A stretch of DNA of 41,544 bases from Clostridiaceae bacterium. Lineage in GTDB: Bacteria > Bacillota > Clostridia > Oscillospirales > Acutalibacteraceae. The translations under genes were made by a program, and so were the position numbers. The DNA lies in NCBI GenBank assembly GCA_021769555.1, contig JAETSR010000017.1, positions 1-41,544 of the forward strand. The letters run 5' to 3'. How positions within the stretch are numbered: position 1 is the stretch's first letter; every line of letters begins with the position of its first letter. Shown one piece after another: positions 7,079 to 15,555 of this stretch. The notes below the pieces were generated by a model. The model saw only the letters and a list, made by a program, of their open reading frames with translations, ran no database searches and was not told the origin of the DNA.

Positions 7079-8071
7079 ATGTTCTGTACGGTCAGATTGA
7101 GGCGGCGCATAAGGCTTTTGACCCTTGGGATTCTTCTGGCGGCGGCTGTGCTGGCGCCGGTGCTCTCCAAGGTCTGGGCGGCCGGGGAGGAGGCCCAGAG
7201 GGATTTTATCAAGTGGGTGGACTTTGAGGTGCCGGAGAATGTGCTTGAAAAGGCGCTGCAGGTGGACACAGAGTCTTACAGCGAGGGGGAGCCGGTGGAC
7301 TGGATAGACCTCTTGGCATATCTCGCCGCAAAGTACGGCGGGGACTTCAAGCTCTATAAGCAGTCGGACTTCGACAGCGCCGTGGAAAAGCTCCGGGCCG
7401 GGGAGGATATCTCCGGGACACCCAGCTACGCCTACTACAAGGAGGCCTACGGGGCGGTGCTGGGGGGCTTTGTGGGGGAGTTTCAAATAGAGGGCGACGA
7501 GGGCTGGGAGAGCCGGTACGGCCTCAAGGCCTACTCCCCCATCGCCGAGACCTTCCCCTACAGCGACTACGACGACTTCGGCACAGGCCGGAGCTACGGC
7601 TATAAGCGCCGGCACCTGGGCCACGACATGATGGCGGCGGTGGGCACGCCGGTTATAGCGGTGGAGTCCGGGAAGGTGGAGGCACTGGGCTGGAACCAGT
7701 ACGGAGGCTGGCGCATAGGCATAAGGAGCTTTGACGGCCTGCGCTACCACTACTACGCCCATCTGAGGCAGAACAGGCCCTATGCCCAGGGCCTTGAGCT
7801 GGGGGACACGGTGATGGCCGGAGACGTGATAGGCTATGTGGGCCGCACCGGCTACAGCGCCACGGAGAACACCAACGGCATTGAGCAGAGCCACCTGCAC
7901 TACGGCTTGCAGCTGATATTTGACGAGAGCCAGAAGGAGGGCAACGGCGAAATTTGGGTGGACGTGTACCAGATTTGCAGAATGCTCAGGAGCCATCAGA
8001 GCACCGTCCAGAGGGACGACGAGACTAAGGAGTGGAGCAGGGTCAGGGAGTTCCGGGAGGAAATTCCGTAA
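7079..8071 (+). CDS. M23-family metallopeptidase, membrane anchored
   Basis: The 330-residue protein has an N-terminal hydrophobic helix (residues 11-30) after a basic stretch, a ~120-residue extracellular region and an M23/LytM domain. The zinc motifs are HLGHD (H179 and D183) and SHLHYG (H272/H274), so the peptidase should be active on peptidoglycan cross-links. A GGGAGGCGGGAG Shine-Dalgarno stretch precedes the ATG. It lies 30 bases after the amidase and may be co-transcribed. Similar M23 proteins also act in sporulation, so it need not be phage-derived. Confidence 0.88.
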   Translation: MFCTVRLRRRIRLLTLGILLAAAVLAPVLSKVWAAGEEAQRDFIKWVDFEVPENVLEKALQVDTESYSEGEPVDWIDLLAYLAAKYGGDFKLYKQSDFDSAVEKLRAGEDISGTPSYAYYKEAYGAVLGGFVGEFQIEGDEGWESRYGLKAYSPIAETFPYSDYDDFGTGRSYGYKRRHLGHDMMAAVGTPVIAVESGKVEALGWNQYGGWRIGIRSFDGLRYHYYAHLRQNRPYAQGLELGDTVMAGDVIGYVGRTGYSATENTNGIEQSHLHYGLQLIFDESQKEGNGEIWVDVYQICRMLRSHQSTVQRDDETKEWSRVREFREEIP

Positions 8072-8147
8072 AATTTTCTGAAAATTTTTATATTTTTGCA
8101 AAATATCGGCCGTCTTTCTGCGACTGCATTGGTGGGGGGTGCATAGC

Positions 8148-9269
8148 GTGAGGACGGTCGATTTGTATGAGGAGGGGAACCGGGATAACTCCCGGGGCGG
8201 ACGAAAAGCGCTCAAAGGAATTTTATCAGTGGTTATGTGCATAGCCCTGTGGTACGGCGGGCCGCTGCTGTGGAGGCAGCATATCCGGCCCCTTATACAC
8301 TATCTGCGGCTGGAACGCCAGGACTTCTCAGACCTATCAGAGGCCGGGGACTTTTTCCCGCCCATGTGCGAGGACGGCGGGTATGAGTCTGTAGATATTA
8401 AAATTTATGACATATTCGGCACAAGGGTCTTCACCCACCAGGAAATGGAGCTTGTGGAGTCCGGGTATCTTCCGGATATGGGGGATGATTTTGAGTTCTC
8501 CGGCGGCGCGTATTATAACAGGGAGGGTACTGTAGAGACGCTCCGCTTTCAGTGGAAGCGCGGGCCCCAGTGGATAATCGCCGACATCACGCCGGCCGAG
8601 CATGGCTCCCGCTGGTATGAGGGTCGCCATATGGACACCACCGCCTTTGAGATTGCAAACGGCGCTAGGATAACCCGCCGGGGCGGTATCGACATAGTGT
8701 GCAGCAGGGCGGGCGAAAAAAGCATGCGCTTTTATAAGGACAGGAAGTGGCACCAGATATACGGAAACAGCGGCATTACAGACAATGAACTGGCCGAGGC
8801 TGCGGATTTTTTCTTCCGGCACCCGGTGAGCCTCGGGCGCTTCTCCCAGGATAAGGGCGGGGAGATACACAGCGAGGAGCTTAATGAGTACCCCGGGGCC
8901 TTCGCCGGGTATTACCCCGCGCCCACGGCAAAAGCCAGGCTTGACCTGCTGGACGATTTCCCATTCCATCTTGAGTGTGAATATTCCCTCGGCACTGCCC
9001 CCATGGTCTGGGAGATATACGATATGCGCTATGAATGGTGCAACGGCTTTGACTGGGATTTTAAGCACGACGCGGGAGATTTTGACAGTCTCATGAAGGA
9101 GGATATAGAATACTATATAGCGTATTGGCCGGAGTATTTTGATTTGACGTTTACATGGGGTCCGAACTACAGGATTGTCTGTAAGGGGACAGGCTGCGGG
9201 GGTGCGGAGCAGCTATGGGAGGTGCTTTGTGCGCTGAGAGAGGAGGGCGGTGCTATTGGGGCAGATTGA
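8148..9269 (+). CDS. Unknown membrane-anchored protein
   Basis: I chose the GTG at 8148 (373 aa), which sits 7 bases after GGTGGGGGGT; a GTG at 8139 overlaps that Shine-Dalgarno sequence. The protein begins VRTVDLYEEGN, has one transmembrane helix at about 18-38 (LSVVMCIALWYGGPLLW) and a large acidic, tryptophan- and tyrosine-rich extracellular domain. I recognise no family. The segment ELAEAADFFFRHPVSLGRF is echoed in the next gene, a shortened paralogue. Its function is unknown; the location after cell-wall enzymes suggests an envelope role, but that is inference. Confidence 0.75.
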   Translation: MRTVDLYEEGNRDNSRGGRKALKGILSVVMCIALWYGGPLLWRQHIRPLIHYLRLERQDFSDLSEAGDFFPPMCEDGGYESVDIKIYDIFGTRVFTHQEMELVESGYLPDMGDDFEFSGGAYYNREGTVETLRFQWKRGPQWIIADITPAEHGSRWYEGRHMDTTAFEIANGARITRRGGIDIVCSRAGEKSMRFYKDRKWHQIYGNSGITDNELAEAADFFFRHPVSLGRFSQDKGGEIHSEELNEYPGAFAGYYPAPTAKARLDLLDDFPFHLECEYSLGTAPMVWEIYDMRYEWCNGFDWDFKHDAGDFDSLMKEDIEYYIAYWPEYFDLTFTWGPNYRIVCKGTGCGGAEQLWEVLCALREEGGAIGAD

Positions 9270-9531
9270 TTTGTATGAGGACGGGAGGACTAAAAGGAAG
9301 CTGGAGCCGCGCACTGTACTCAAGCGGCTTGCTATAGCCATAGCCTGTGCGGTTTTAGTGTATGGCGGGATAAGGCTGTACAGCTGGGCCCTGCCCAGAA
9401 TACATTATGCTGGCCTGGACCGCCAGGAGTGGCGGGAGGATATGGAGCCGGGGTGTACTGTCAGCTTTTCGGGCGGCAGTATGGTGCGGGTGCTGGACTA
9501 CTACTTCAAGAACCCAGTATATTTTTACTGA
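9250..9531 (+). CDS. Shortened paralogue of the preceding membrane protein
   Basis: The product shares the N-terminus of the preceding protein (IDLYEDG against VDLYEEG, a membrane helix ending YGGIRLY, then HYAGLDRQEW against HYLRLERQDF). It then jumps to a C-terminal VLDYYFKNPVYFY that matches ADFFFRHPVSLGRF near position 225 of the paralogue. About 130 internal residues and the C-terminal third are absent. The frame opens at GTG 9250, but TTG 9256 gives the same start-to-DLYE distance as the paralogue and better spacing from AGGAGGG (9241-9247). It overlaps the preceding gene. It is either a small functional variant or a deletion remnant. Confidence 0.65.
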   Translation: MLLGQIDLYEDGRTKRKLEPRTVLKRLAIAIACAVLVYGGIRLYSWALPRIHYAGLDRQEWREDMEPGCTVSFSGGSMVRVLDYYFKNPVYFY

Positions 9532-9542
9532 CTAAAAAGCAA

Positions 9543-9570
9543 AAGGCAGTCGGTTAAAACCGACTGCCTT
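9543..9570. terminator. Bidirectional terminator between convergent units
   Basis: AAGGCAGTCGGTT (9543-9555) pairs perfectly with AACCGACTGCCTT (9558-9570). It is flanked by A-rich sequence on the left and AT-rich sequence on the right. It sits between the plus-strand island and the minus-strand pckG. Confidence 0.85.
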
Positions 9571-9592
9571 ATATTATGCAAAACTTTAAATC

Positions 9593-11368
9593 TTACTTGC
9601 AGGCCTCTTTCAGCGCCGCCAGCTGCTCCTTGAGAGCCTCAGGCAGCCTGTCGCCGAACTGCTTGTAGAACTCCTCAATGCCCTCGGCCTCCTTGGCCCA
9701 GGCGGCCTTGTCCACCACGAGGATGTCCTTCAAGGTATCAATGGAGAAGTCGTCAAGGCCCTCGAGGTTGATGTCCTCAGCCTTGGGCACGAAGCCGATG
9801 GGGGTCTCCACGGCGTCCACCTGGCCCTCGCAGCGCTTGATTATCCACTCGACCACGCGGAAGTTGTCGCCGAAGCCGGGCCAGATGAAGTGGCCGTCAG
9901 CGTCGGTGCGGAACCAGTTGACGTTGAATATCTTGGGAGCCTTGTCGCCCAGCTTCTCGCCCATCTCAATCCAGTGCTGGAAGTAGTCGCCCATATGGTA
10001 GCCGCAGAAGGGCAGCATGGCCATGGGGTCCCGGCGCACAACGCCTACGGCGCCGGCGGCGGCAGCGGTGGTCTCGGAGCCGGTGATGGAGCCTACGAAC
10101 ACGCCCGCGTTCCAGCTCTTGGACTGGTACACCAGGGGCACGGTGTCGGGACGGCGGCCGCCGAAGATGATGGCGGATACCGGCACGCCCTCGCCCTTAT
10201 CGAACTCGGGGCTGATGCAGGGGCAGTTCTTGGCGGGAGCGGTGAAGCGGCTGTTGGGATGGGCCAGCTTGTTGCCCTCGGCGATGAACTCGGGGCCGTT
10301 GACCTTCGCGCCCTTCCACTCCTCGGCGTTGACCGGGGGATTCTTATCCAGGCTCTCCCACCAGACGGTGTTCTCGTCCAGGTTGCGGCCAACGTTCGTG
10401 AAGATGGTGCCCTTCTGGGTAGAGATAAGGGCGTTGGGGTTGGACTTCATATTGGTGCCGGGAGCCACGCCGAAGAAGCCGTTCTCCGGGTTGATGGCAT
10501 AGAGCCTGCCGTCGGGGCCCTGGCGCATCCAGCTGATGTCGTCGCCAACAGTCCAGACCTTATAGCCCTTCTCGCGGTAGCCCTCGGGGGGTATCATCAT
10601 GGCGAGGTTCGTCTTACCGCAGGCGGACGGGAAGGCGGCGCACACATACTTGACCTCGCCCTTCGGATTCTCAATGCCCAGAATAAGCATATGCTCTGCC
10701 ATCCAGCCCTCGTTCTTGGCCTGATAGGAGGCTATGCGCAGGGCAAAGCACTTCTTGCCAAGAAGCACGTTTCCGCCGTAGCCGGAGTTCACGCTGATGA
10801 TATAGTTGTCCTCGGGGAAATGGCAGATGTAGCGCTTCTCCTCGTCGATGTCCGCCTTGCAGTGCAGGCCCTTGACCCAGTCGGTGCTGTCGCCCAGAAC
10901 ATCCAGGACGGCCTTGCCGGTGCGGGTCATAATGGACATGTTCAGCACAACATAGATGGAGTCCGTAACCTCAATGCCTATCTTGGCAAGGGGGGAGCCC
11001 ACAGGGCCCATTGAGTAGGGGATAACGTACATGGTGCGGCCCTTATAGCTGCCCCTGGCGATGTCAAAGAGCATTTTATAGGCCTTCTCCGGGTCCATCC
11101 AGTGGTTCGTGGGGCCCGCGTCCTCTTCCTTCCTTGAGCAGATGAAGGTGCGGCCCTCAACCCGGGCCACGTCGTTTACGGCGGTGCGGTGATAGTAGCA
11201 GTCAGGCAGCTTCTCCTGATTCAGCTTAATCATCTCGCCGGTTGAGCAGGCCTCTCGGCGAAGCTCCTCGACCTGCTCCTCGGAGCCGTCTATCCACACC
11301 ACGTTATCGGGCGTGACGAGCTCCTTCATCTCCTCAAGCCAGCTGAGGACTGTTTTGTTGTTGGTCAT
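9593..11368 (-). CDS. pckG: Phosphoenolpyruvate carboxykinase (GTP)
   Basis: The 591-residue enzyme interconverts oxaloacetate and phosphoenolpyruvate using GTP/GDP. The P-loop FPSACGKTN is at 246-254 and is the GTP-type form with its mobile-loop cysteine. Other family landmarks are YVIPYSMGPVGSPL (~114-127), SGYGGNVLLGKKCFALR and EGWMAEHML. Length fits the GTP class; the ATP class is shorter and differs in motif. In fermenting gut Clostridia the enzyme usually runs towards oxaloacetate for fumarate or propionate formation, or towards PEP from amino acids. AAAGGAG precedes the ATG, and the gene is monocistronic between its promoter and the terminator at 9543-9570. Confidence 0.97.
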   Translation of the reverse strand: MTNNKTVLSWLEEMKELVTPDNVVWIDGSEEQVEELRREACSTGEMIKLNQEKLPDCYYHRTAVNDVARVEGRTFICSRKEEDAGPTNHWMDPEKAYKMLFDIARGSYKGRTMYVIPYSMGPVGSPLAKIGIEVTDSIYVVLNMSIMTRTGKAVLDVLGDSTDWVKGLHCKADIDEEKRYICHFPEDNYIISVNSGYGGNVLLGKKCFALRIASYQAKNEGWMAEHMLILGIENPKGEVKYVCAAFPSACGKTNLAMMIPPEGYREKGYKVWTVGDDISWMRQGPDGRLYAINPENGFFGVAPGTNMKSNPNALISTQKGTIFTNVGRNLDENTVWWESLDKNPPVNAEEWKGAKVNGPEFIAEGNKLAHPNSRFTAPAKNCPCISPEFDKGEGVPVSAIIFGGRRPDTVPLVYQSKSWNAGVFVGSITGSETTAAAAGAVGVVRRDPMAMLPFCGYHMGDYFQHWIEMGEKLGDKAPKIFNVNWFRTDADGHFIWPGFGDNFRVVEWIIKRCEGQVDAVETPIGFVPKAEDINLEGLDDFSIDTLKDILVVDKAAWAKEAEGIEEFYKQFGDRLPEALKEQLAALKEACK

Positions 11369-11433
11369 GTTGTATTGACTCCTTTCGCAAATGTGATTGT
11401 GTTAGGAAAAATGAAAGCACATTTCTGTTTTAT

Positions 11434-11462
11434 ATTCTAACACAGCATAAAGAAATAATCAA
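11434..11462 (-). promoter_or_regulatory. Probable pckG promoter
   Basis: On the minus strand TTGATT (11462-11457), a 17-base spacer and TAGAAT (11439-11434) lie about 65 bases upstream of the pckG start. Confidence 0.5.
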
Positions 11463-11492
11463 TGGGGTTTTTCCAAATTCTGTCCCCTTGTC

Positions 11493-12005
11493 TCAGTATT
11501 CCTGCTCCCACAGGACCGCCCTCCCCTGTGCCCGGGTCTTTTTCATGTCTATGACCCTCTGGTTCTCGCTGCCCCTGAAGCTCAGCTCAAGGTTTTTCTC
11601 CCCCTCAATAAAGGGGCCGTCGATGAGGATGTCCGTCTCGGCCAAAAGGGACTGTACGTCCTTATCCGGCGACGCCGCCAGGTCCTCGTATATATAGCCG
11701 GTGTAAACCACAACATCTTTACAGGCGCCGTGCACCAGCTTTGCCAGGGTGTAAAGGGGCCCCGCTTGACAGAACGGCTCGCCCCCGCTCAGGGTAATGC
11801 CCCTCAGCATTGGGTTCTTTTGAAATCGCTCAAAAATCTCCTCAACGCTCATAGGGCGGCCCCCCTCGAAGGGGTGGGTCTGGGGGTTATGGCAGCCGGG
11901 ACAGCCGTGGGGACAGCCCTGGACGAATACCGCAAACCTGAAGCCCGGGCCGTCCACTATGGATTCGGGCTCAATGCCCGCCACCTGAACCTTTGAAGCG
12001 CTCAT
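11493..12005 (-). CDS. nrdG: Anaerobic ribonucleotide reductase activating protein
   Basis: This 170-residue radical-SAM enzyme generates the glycyl radical on class III ribonucleotide reductase. The cluster-binding CxxxCxxC is C31-C35-C38 (CPHGCPGC), followed by the SAM-binding TLSGGEP motif. It overlaps surE by four bases and is the last gene of the unit nrdD - radical-domain protein - surE - nrdG. The operon suggests that its substrate glycine lies on the small 59-residue protein encoded two genes upstream. Confidence 0.95.
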   Translation of the reverse strand: MSASKVQVAGIEPESIVDGPGFRFAVFVQGCPHGCPGCHNPQTHPFEGGRPMSVEEIFERFQKNPMLRGITLSGGEPFCQAGPLYTLAKLVHGACKDVVVYTGYIYEDLAASPDKDVQSLLAETDILIDGPFIEGEKNLELSFRGSENQRVIDMKKTRAQGRAVLWEQEY

Positions 12006-12754
12006 TCCCAGGGTATCTCCCTTCGGCCCTCTATTGGCTGCTGCAAGCTGTAGCCCAGGGGGGTGAGGGTTATATAGCCGTCGTGCAGCCGGTCGTAGTC
12101 GTTGTCCGCGCCGGGACTGCGCTCCGGCGGCCTTGAGGGCGGGTGGTAGAGGCTCTGGCCCTCAAAGCCCGGCTCAGTGTTCGGGCGCTGCTCATAGGCC
12201 CCCCGCCAGCGGTTATTGCCAAGGGGCGTCCAGCACAGCCCCTTCACCTCTGTGAGCGGCAGGGCAGGGATATTGATGTTCAGCACCTTATCAAAGTCCT
12301 TCTCAAAATCCAGTATGCCGAAAATGCACAGGAAGGTCTCCACCGTCTGCATATCGTCGGCGTCAACGGGGGCCGACAAGGCAATAGCCTTTACACCCAT
12401 CATCGCCGCCTCAAGAGCCGCGGCCACCGTGCCCGAGTACAGCAGGTCCTGAGAGAGGTTGCAGCCCCTGTTCGGCCCGGATATCACCAGGTCCACCGGG
12501 CCCGGTGCAAAGTTCATCAGGCCAAGCCTCGTGCAGTCCGCGGGAGTCCCGGACACCGCCCAGGCCGGAACGCCGTGGGGGAAGTCCTCCCTATGGGCAA
12601 AGAGGGGGGAATGGACCGTCACCCCGTGGCCTACGGCGCTGCAATTATTTGCGGGAGCCGCCACTGTCACGGCATGTACCCTCGACAGCCCCCCGGCCAG
12701 CGCCCACAGCGCCGGGGAGTGTATGCCGTCGTCGTTCACAAGCAGGATATTCAT
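12002..12754 (-). CDS. surE: 5'-nucleotidase SurE
   Basis: The 250-residue protein begins MNILLVNDDG with the metal-binding D8-D9 pair. Further SurE motifs are SGTPADC and ISGPNRGCNLSQD, the latter carrying the conserved metal-binding asparagine. SurE removes phosphate from nucleoside monophosphates. Its placement between the reductase genes and nrdG, with overlap at nrdG, ties it to nucleotide balance. Confidence 0.95.
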   Translation of the reverse strand: MNILLVNDDGIHSPALWALAGGLSRVHAVTVAAPANNCSAVGHGVTVHSPLFAHREDFPHGVPAWAVSGTPADCTRLGLMNFAPGPVDLVISGPNRGCNLSQDLLYSGTVAAALEAAMMGVKAIALSAPVDADDMQTVETFLCIFGILDFEKDFDKVLNINIPALPLTEVKGLCWTPLGNNRWRGAYEQRPNTEPGFEGQSLYHPPSRPPERSPGADNDYDRLHDGYITLTPLGYSLQQPIEGRREIPWE

Positions 12755-12757
12755 ACA

Positions 12758-12937
12758 TCAGCTCTCCGTAAGGCTGTGCTTGACCCGGTCCTTCTCCTCG
12801 GCCTGCTTTGCGTTGTTCCAGCGGTCCATGGTGCCTACAAGGTAGCCTGTAATGCGGCGGATGCGCTCGAACTCCCTGCCCTCGCCTACCATTATGCCGC
12901 CGTTCTCAACAATGCCTGCTTCCTGTTTTGTAGTCAT
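12758..12937 (-). CDS. Stand-alone glycyl-radical segment of class III ribonucleotide reductase (NRDD C-terminus-like)
   Basis: This 59-residue ORF starts MTTKQEAGIVENGG and is preceded by AGGAGGA about 8 bases before the ATG. Residues ~24-54 (ERIRRITGYLVGTMDRWNNA, then KQAEEKDRVKH) match the extreme C-terminus of ordinary NrdD proteins, where the R..xGYL glycine carries the radical and NxxKxxExxxRVKH is the last helix. The predicted radical residue is G31. The large NrdD encoded just upstream ends after its zinc site in a different tail without this motif. The two proteins together therefore seem to make one complete enzyme. It ends 3 bases before the surE start codon. Homology is read by eye; the functional split is inference. 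Confidence 0.8.
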   Translation of the reverse strand: MTTKQEAGIVENGGIMVGEGREFERIRRITGYLVGTMDRWNNAKQAEEKDRVKHSLTES

Positions 12938-12971
12938 GATAAATTCCTCCTGATTCTTTTAATTATATTTA

Positions 12972-13035
12972 CAGCCTCCGGCGGGGAAGGGCTTTGCCCC
13001 CTCCACCCCCACCACCTTTGTAAAGGTGGACGAAA
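12972..13035. repeat. Double-hairpin intergenic element between nrdD and the radical-domain gene
   Basis: GGGGAAGGGCTTTGCCCCCT can form one stem, and CCACCTTT (13012-13019) pairs with AAAGGTGG (13022-13029). No T-run follows on the minus strand, so it is more likely an mRNA processing or stabilising element, or a dispersed repeat, than a terminator. Confidence 0.45.
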
Positions 13036-13045
13036 CTTTTGCTTT

Positions 13046-15343
13046 TTAACTTATTAGGCCGGAGTAGTCTGGCACATCGTGGTACTTCTTGCGTAACTCG
13101 TCCAGCTTCTCCAACGGCACGCCCTCTCCGGAATGCCTCCCGCACCGGGGACACACCTCGTCGATAATACCGTTATACCCGCATACCGGGTCCCGGTCCA
13201 CCGGATGGTTCACCGAGCCGTACCCGATGCCCGACTCCTTCATGCAGCGGATAATGCTCTCAAAGGCGTCCAGGTTCTTGGCTACGTCCCCGTCCAGTTC
13301 CACATAGCTGATATGCCCGGCGTTCGTCAGGGCGTGGAAGGGGGCCTCCTTCTTTATCTTCTCAAAGGCGCTGATGGGATAGTACACCGGCACATGGAAG
13401 GAGTTGGTATAGTACTCCCTGTCTGTTACCCCCTTGATTATGCCGAACTTTTTCTTGTCTATGCGGGTAAAGGTGCCCGAAAGCCCCTCGCCCGGGGTTG
13501 CAAGCAGGGTAAAGTTCAGGCCGTACTTCTCCGAGAGCTTATCCATGCGCTCCCGCATATAGGTGATTATCTCAAGCCCCAGCTTATAGCTCTCCTCGCT
13601 CTCACCGTGGTGCTTGCCGGTGAGGGCCACCAGGGTCTCCGCAAGGCCTATAAAGCCCACGGATAGGGTGCCGTGCTTTAAGACCTCGGCCACCGAGTCG
13701 TTGCGGTCCAGGCTGTCCGAGTCTATCCACACCCCCTGGCCCATCAGGAAGGGGTAGTTATAGGCCTTCTTGCTGCACTGTATCTTGAACCGGTGCATAA
13801 GCTGCTCCACGCACATGTCTATGCGCTCGTCCAAAAGCTCATAGAACCTCTTGATATCCCCCTTGGCCTCAATGCCCGTGCGGGGCAGGTTCACAGAGGT
13901 AAAGCTCAGGTTCCCCCTGCCGCATGTAGTCTCGCGCCTGCGGTCGTGGACGTTGCCCATAACCCTCGTGCGGCAGCCCATATAGGCTATCTCCGTGTCG
14001 TAGTCGCCCTTCTTGTAGTACTGCAGGTTGAAGGGCGCGTCGATAAAGCTGAAATTGGGGAACAGCCTCTTGGCCGAGACCCTCATGGCCAGCTTGAACA
14101 AATCGTAGTTCGGGTCCCCGGGGTTATAGTTTATGCCCTCCTTCACCTTGAATATCTGCACCGGGAAGATGGGCGTCTCACCGTCCCCAAGGCCCGCCTC
14201 TGTAGCCAGAAGCAGGTTCCTCACCACCATGCGGCCCTGCTCGCTGGTGTCCGTGCCGTAGTTTATTGAGGAGAAGGGCACCTGGGCCCCGGCTCTCGAG
14301 TTCATGGTGTTCAGGTTGTGCACCAGCGCCTCCATGGCCTGGTATGTGGCCTTGTCCGTCTCCCTCCATGCGGTCTCCTTGGCGTAGGCGGCGGCGTCCG
14401 AGGCCTCCTCCCAGGTTATCTGCTCAAAGCCGCACTCCTTCTGGTGCTGGGGCAGGTACTCCACAAAGGCCTCGCCGTACCTGTCGGCGTTTTTCATTGT
14501 GACCTTCTTGTGCAGCTCCAGGGCCGCCCGGTTTATCATGGCCTCGGCCTGGCCGTGGGGCATGAGCCGCCGGAGCTGGAAGAACTGTATCAGGGCCTTC
14601 AGGTACTCCTTATGGTAGGTCTTGTCCACCCCCTGTGCCATGGAATAGTCGAAGTTCGGCACGCTCTGGCCGCCGTGCATTTCGTTCTGGTTCGCCTGTA
14701 TGGCAATGCAGGCTAAAGCCGCGTAGCTCCTTATGTCCTTTGGCTCCCTCAGATACCCGTGGCCCGTGGAGAAGCCGTTTTTGAACAGCTTTATAAGGTC
14801 TATCTGGCAGCAGGTCTCCGTGAGGGTGTAAAAATCCTTGTCGTGGATATGGATGTCGCCGTCAGCGTCGGCCTTGGCAAGGTGGGGGGGTATGACATAC
14901 TTGTCATAAAAGCTCTTGGCCCCCTCAGAGCCGTACTTCAGCATGGTTCCCATGGCCGTGTCAGCGTTGATGTTGGCGTTCTCCCGCTTCAGGTCCACGT
15001 CCTCCGCCGGCACGAAGGTAAGCGCCGAGTATATCTTCACCAGCTCGTCGTCCATCTCCCTGAGGCGCTGGTGCTGGGCCCTGTAGAGGATGTAGGCCTT
15101 GGCGGTCTTCGCGTAGTCGGCGGCGATGAGCTTTTCCTCCACGACGTCCTGGGTCTGCTCCACAGTGGGAGTGGACTCCATCCTCTCAAGCTCCTCCACC
15201 ACCTGCGCGGTCAAATCGTCCAGGTCCTTGTCACTGAAGCGCTCCGTGGCAATGCGCACGTTTGCCTTGAAGATGGCCGCGCGTATCTTTGATGGGTCGA
15301 AGCGGACCTTCTCGCCGTTGCGTTTGATGATTTTCTTTGGCAT
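13046..15343 (-). CDS. nrdD: Anaerobic ribonucleoside-triphosphate reductase, large chain lacking the C-terminal radical loop
   Basis: I start at ATG 15343 (765 aa): translation begins MPKKIIKRNGEKVRFD, the ATP-cone, and GGAAGGAGAA lies upstream, while the longer frame runs through the promoter. The ATP-cone (~1-95) is followed by the barrel with NEMHGGQSVPNFDYSMAQG and TGRGNLSFTSVNLPRTG-like active-site segments. The C-terminal zinc site is DPVCGYNG ... VCPRCG. After that the chain ends in EGVPLEKLDELRKKYHDVPD..., with no RVxGYL glycine motif. That motif occurs in the separate 59-residue protein downstream. The enzyme reduces NTPs to dNTPs without oxygen. Confidence 0.94.
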   Translation of the reverse strand: MPKKIIKRNGEKVRFDPSKIRAAIFKANVRIATERFSDKDLDDLTAQVVEELERMESTPTVEQTQDVVEEKLIAADYAKTAKAYILYRAQHQRLREMDDELVKIYSALTFVPAEDVDLKRENANINADTAMGTMLKYGSEGAKSFYDKYVIPPHLAKADADGDIHIHDKDFYTLTETCCQIDLIKLFKNGFSTGHGYLREPKDIRSYAALACIAIQANQNEMHGGQSVPNFDYSMAQGVDKTYHKEYLKALIQFFQLRRLMPHGQAEAMINRAALELHKKVTMKNADRYGEAFVEYLPQHQKECGFEQITWEEASDAAAYAKETAWRETDKATYQAMEALVHNLNTMNSRAGAQVPFSSINYGTDTSEQGRMVVRNLLLATEAGLGDGETPIFPVQIFKVKEGINYNPGDPNYDLFKLAMRVSAKRLFPNFSFIDAPFNLQYYKKGDYDTEIAYMGCRTRVMGNVHDRRRETTCGRGNLSFTSVNLPRTGIEAKGDIKRFYELLDERIDMCVEQLMHRFKIQCSKKAYNYPFLMGQGVWIDSDSLDRNDSVAEVLKHGTLSVGFIGLAETLVALTGKHHGESEESYKLGLEIITYMRERMDKLSEKYGLNFTLLATPGEGLSGTFTRIDKKKFGIIKGVTDREYYTNSFHVPVYYPISAFEKIKKEAPFHALTNAGHISYVELDGDVAKNLDAFESIIRCMKESGIGYGSVNHPVDRDPVCGYNGIIDEVCPRCGRHSGEGVPLEKLDELRKKYHDVPDYSGLIS

Positions 15344-15404
15344 CTTTAAAACATTCTCCTTCCCAGGATTGGGCAATATCCCCCTTATACAGGGGACAGC
15401 TACT

Positions 15405-15446
15405 ATTATATTCCAAACCGCCCGGAAAGTCAACTATATCTTGTAC
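15405..15446 (-). promoter_or_regulatory. nrdD promoter with a putative NrdR box
   Basis: On the minus strand TTGACT (15433-15428), a 17-base spacer and a perfect TATAAT (15410-15405) lie about 65 bases upstream of nrdD. The plus-strand sequence CAACTATATCTTGTAC at 15431-15446 matches the NrdR box core in 11 of 12 central positions and overlaps the -35. A second, poor match lies 31 bases away over the -10, the usual NrdR box spacing. Confidence 0.6.
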
Positions 15447-15487
15447 ATATTTTTATTTCATTTTCTGCAATACCCCAAGATATAGAA

Positions 15488-15521
15488 AGCGCCAGGCGCC
15501 CCCCAAAAGGGCCCCGGCGCT
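15488..15521 (-). terminator. Hairpin after aspS
   Basis: AGCGCC (15488-15493) pairs with GGCGCT (15516-15521), with an inner C-run/G-run stem. On the minus strand it is followed by TTTCTATA. It lies 35 bases after the aspS stop. Confidence 0.55.
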
Positions 15522-15555
15522 CTGTTTCCGCAGATTTCAAGGGGTTTTCCGGCCT

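Noticed and set aside
7025-8242. Long open frame antisense to the M23 peptidase gene
   Set aside because: Low-complexity composition typical of the complement of GC-rich coding sequence, no domain, and the sense strand encodes a complete metallopeptidase.
12937-13100. NrdD as a frameshifted or insertion-broken single gene
   Set aside because: The large chain ends in a plausible protein tail with its own stop, and the small gene has its own ATG and a strong AGGAGGA site. A natural split fits better, though an old disruption cannot be excluded.
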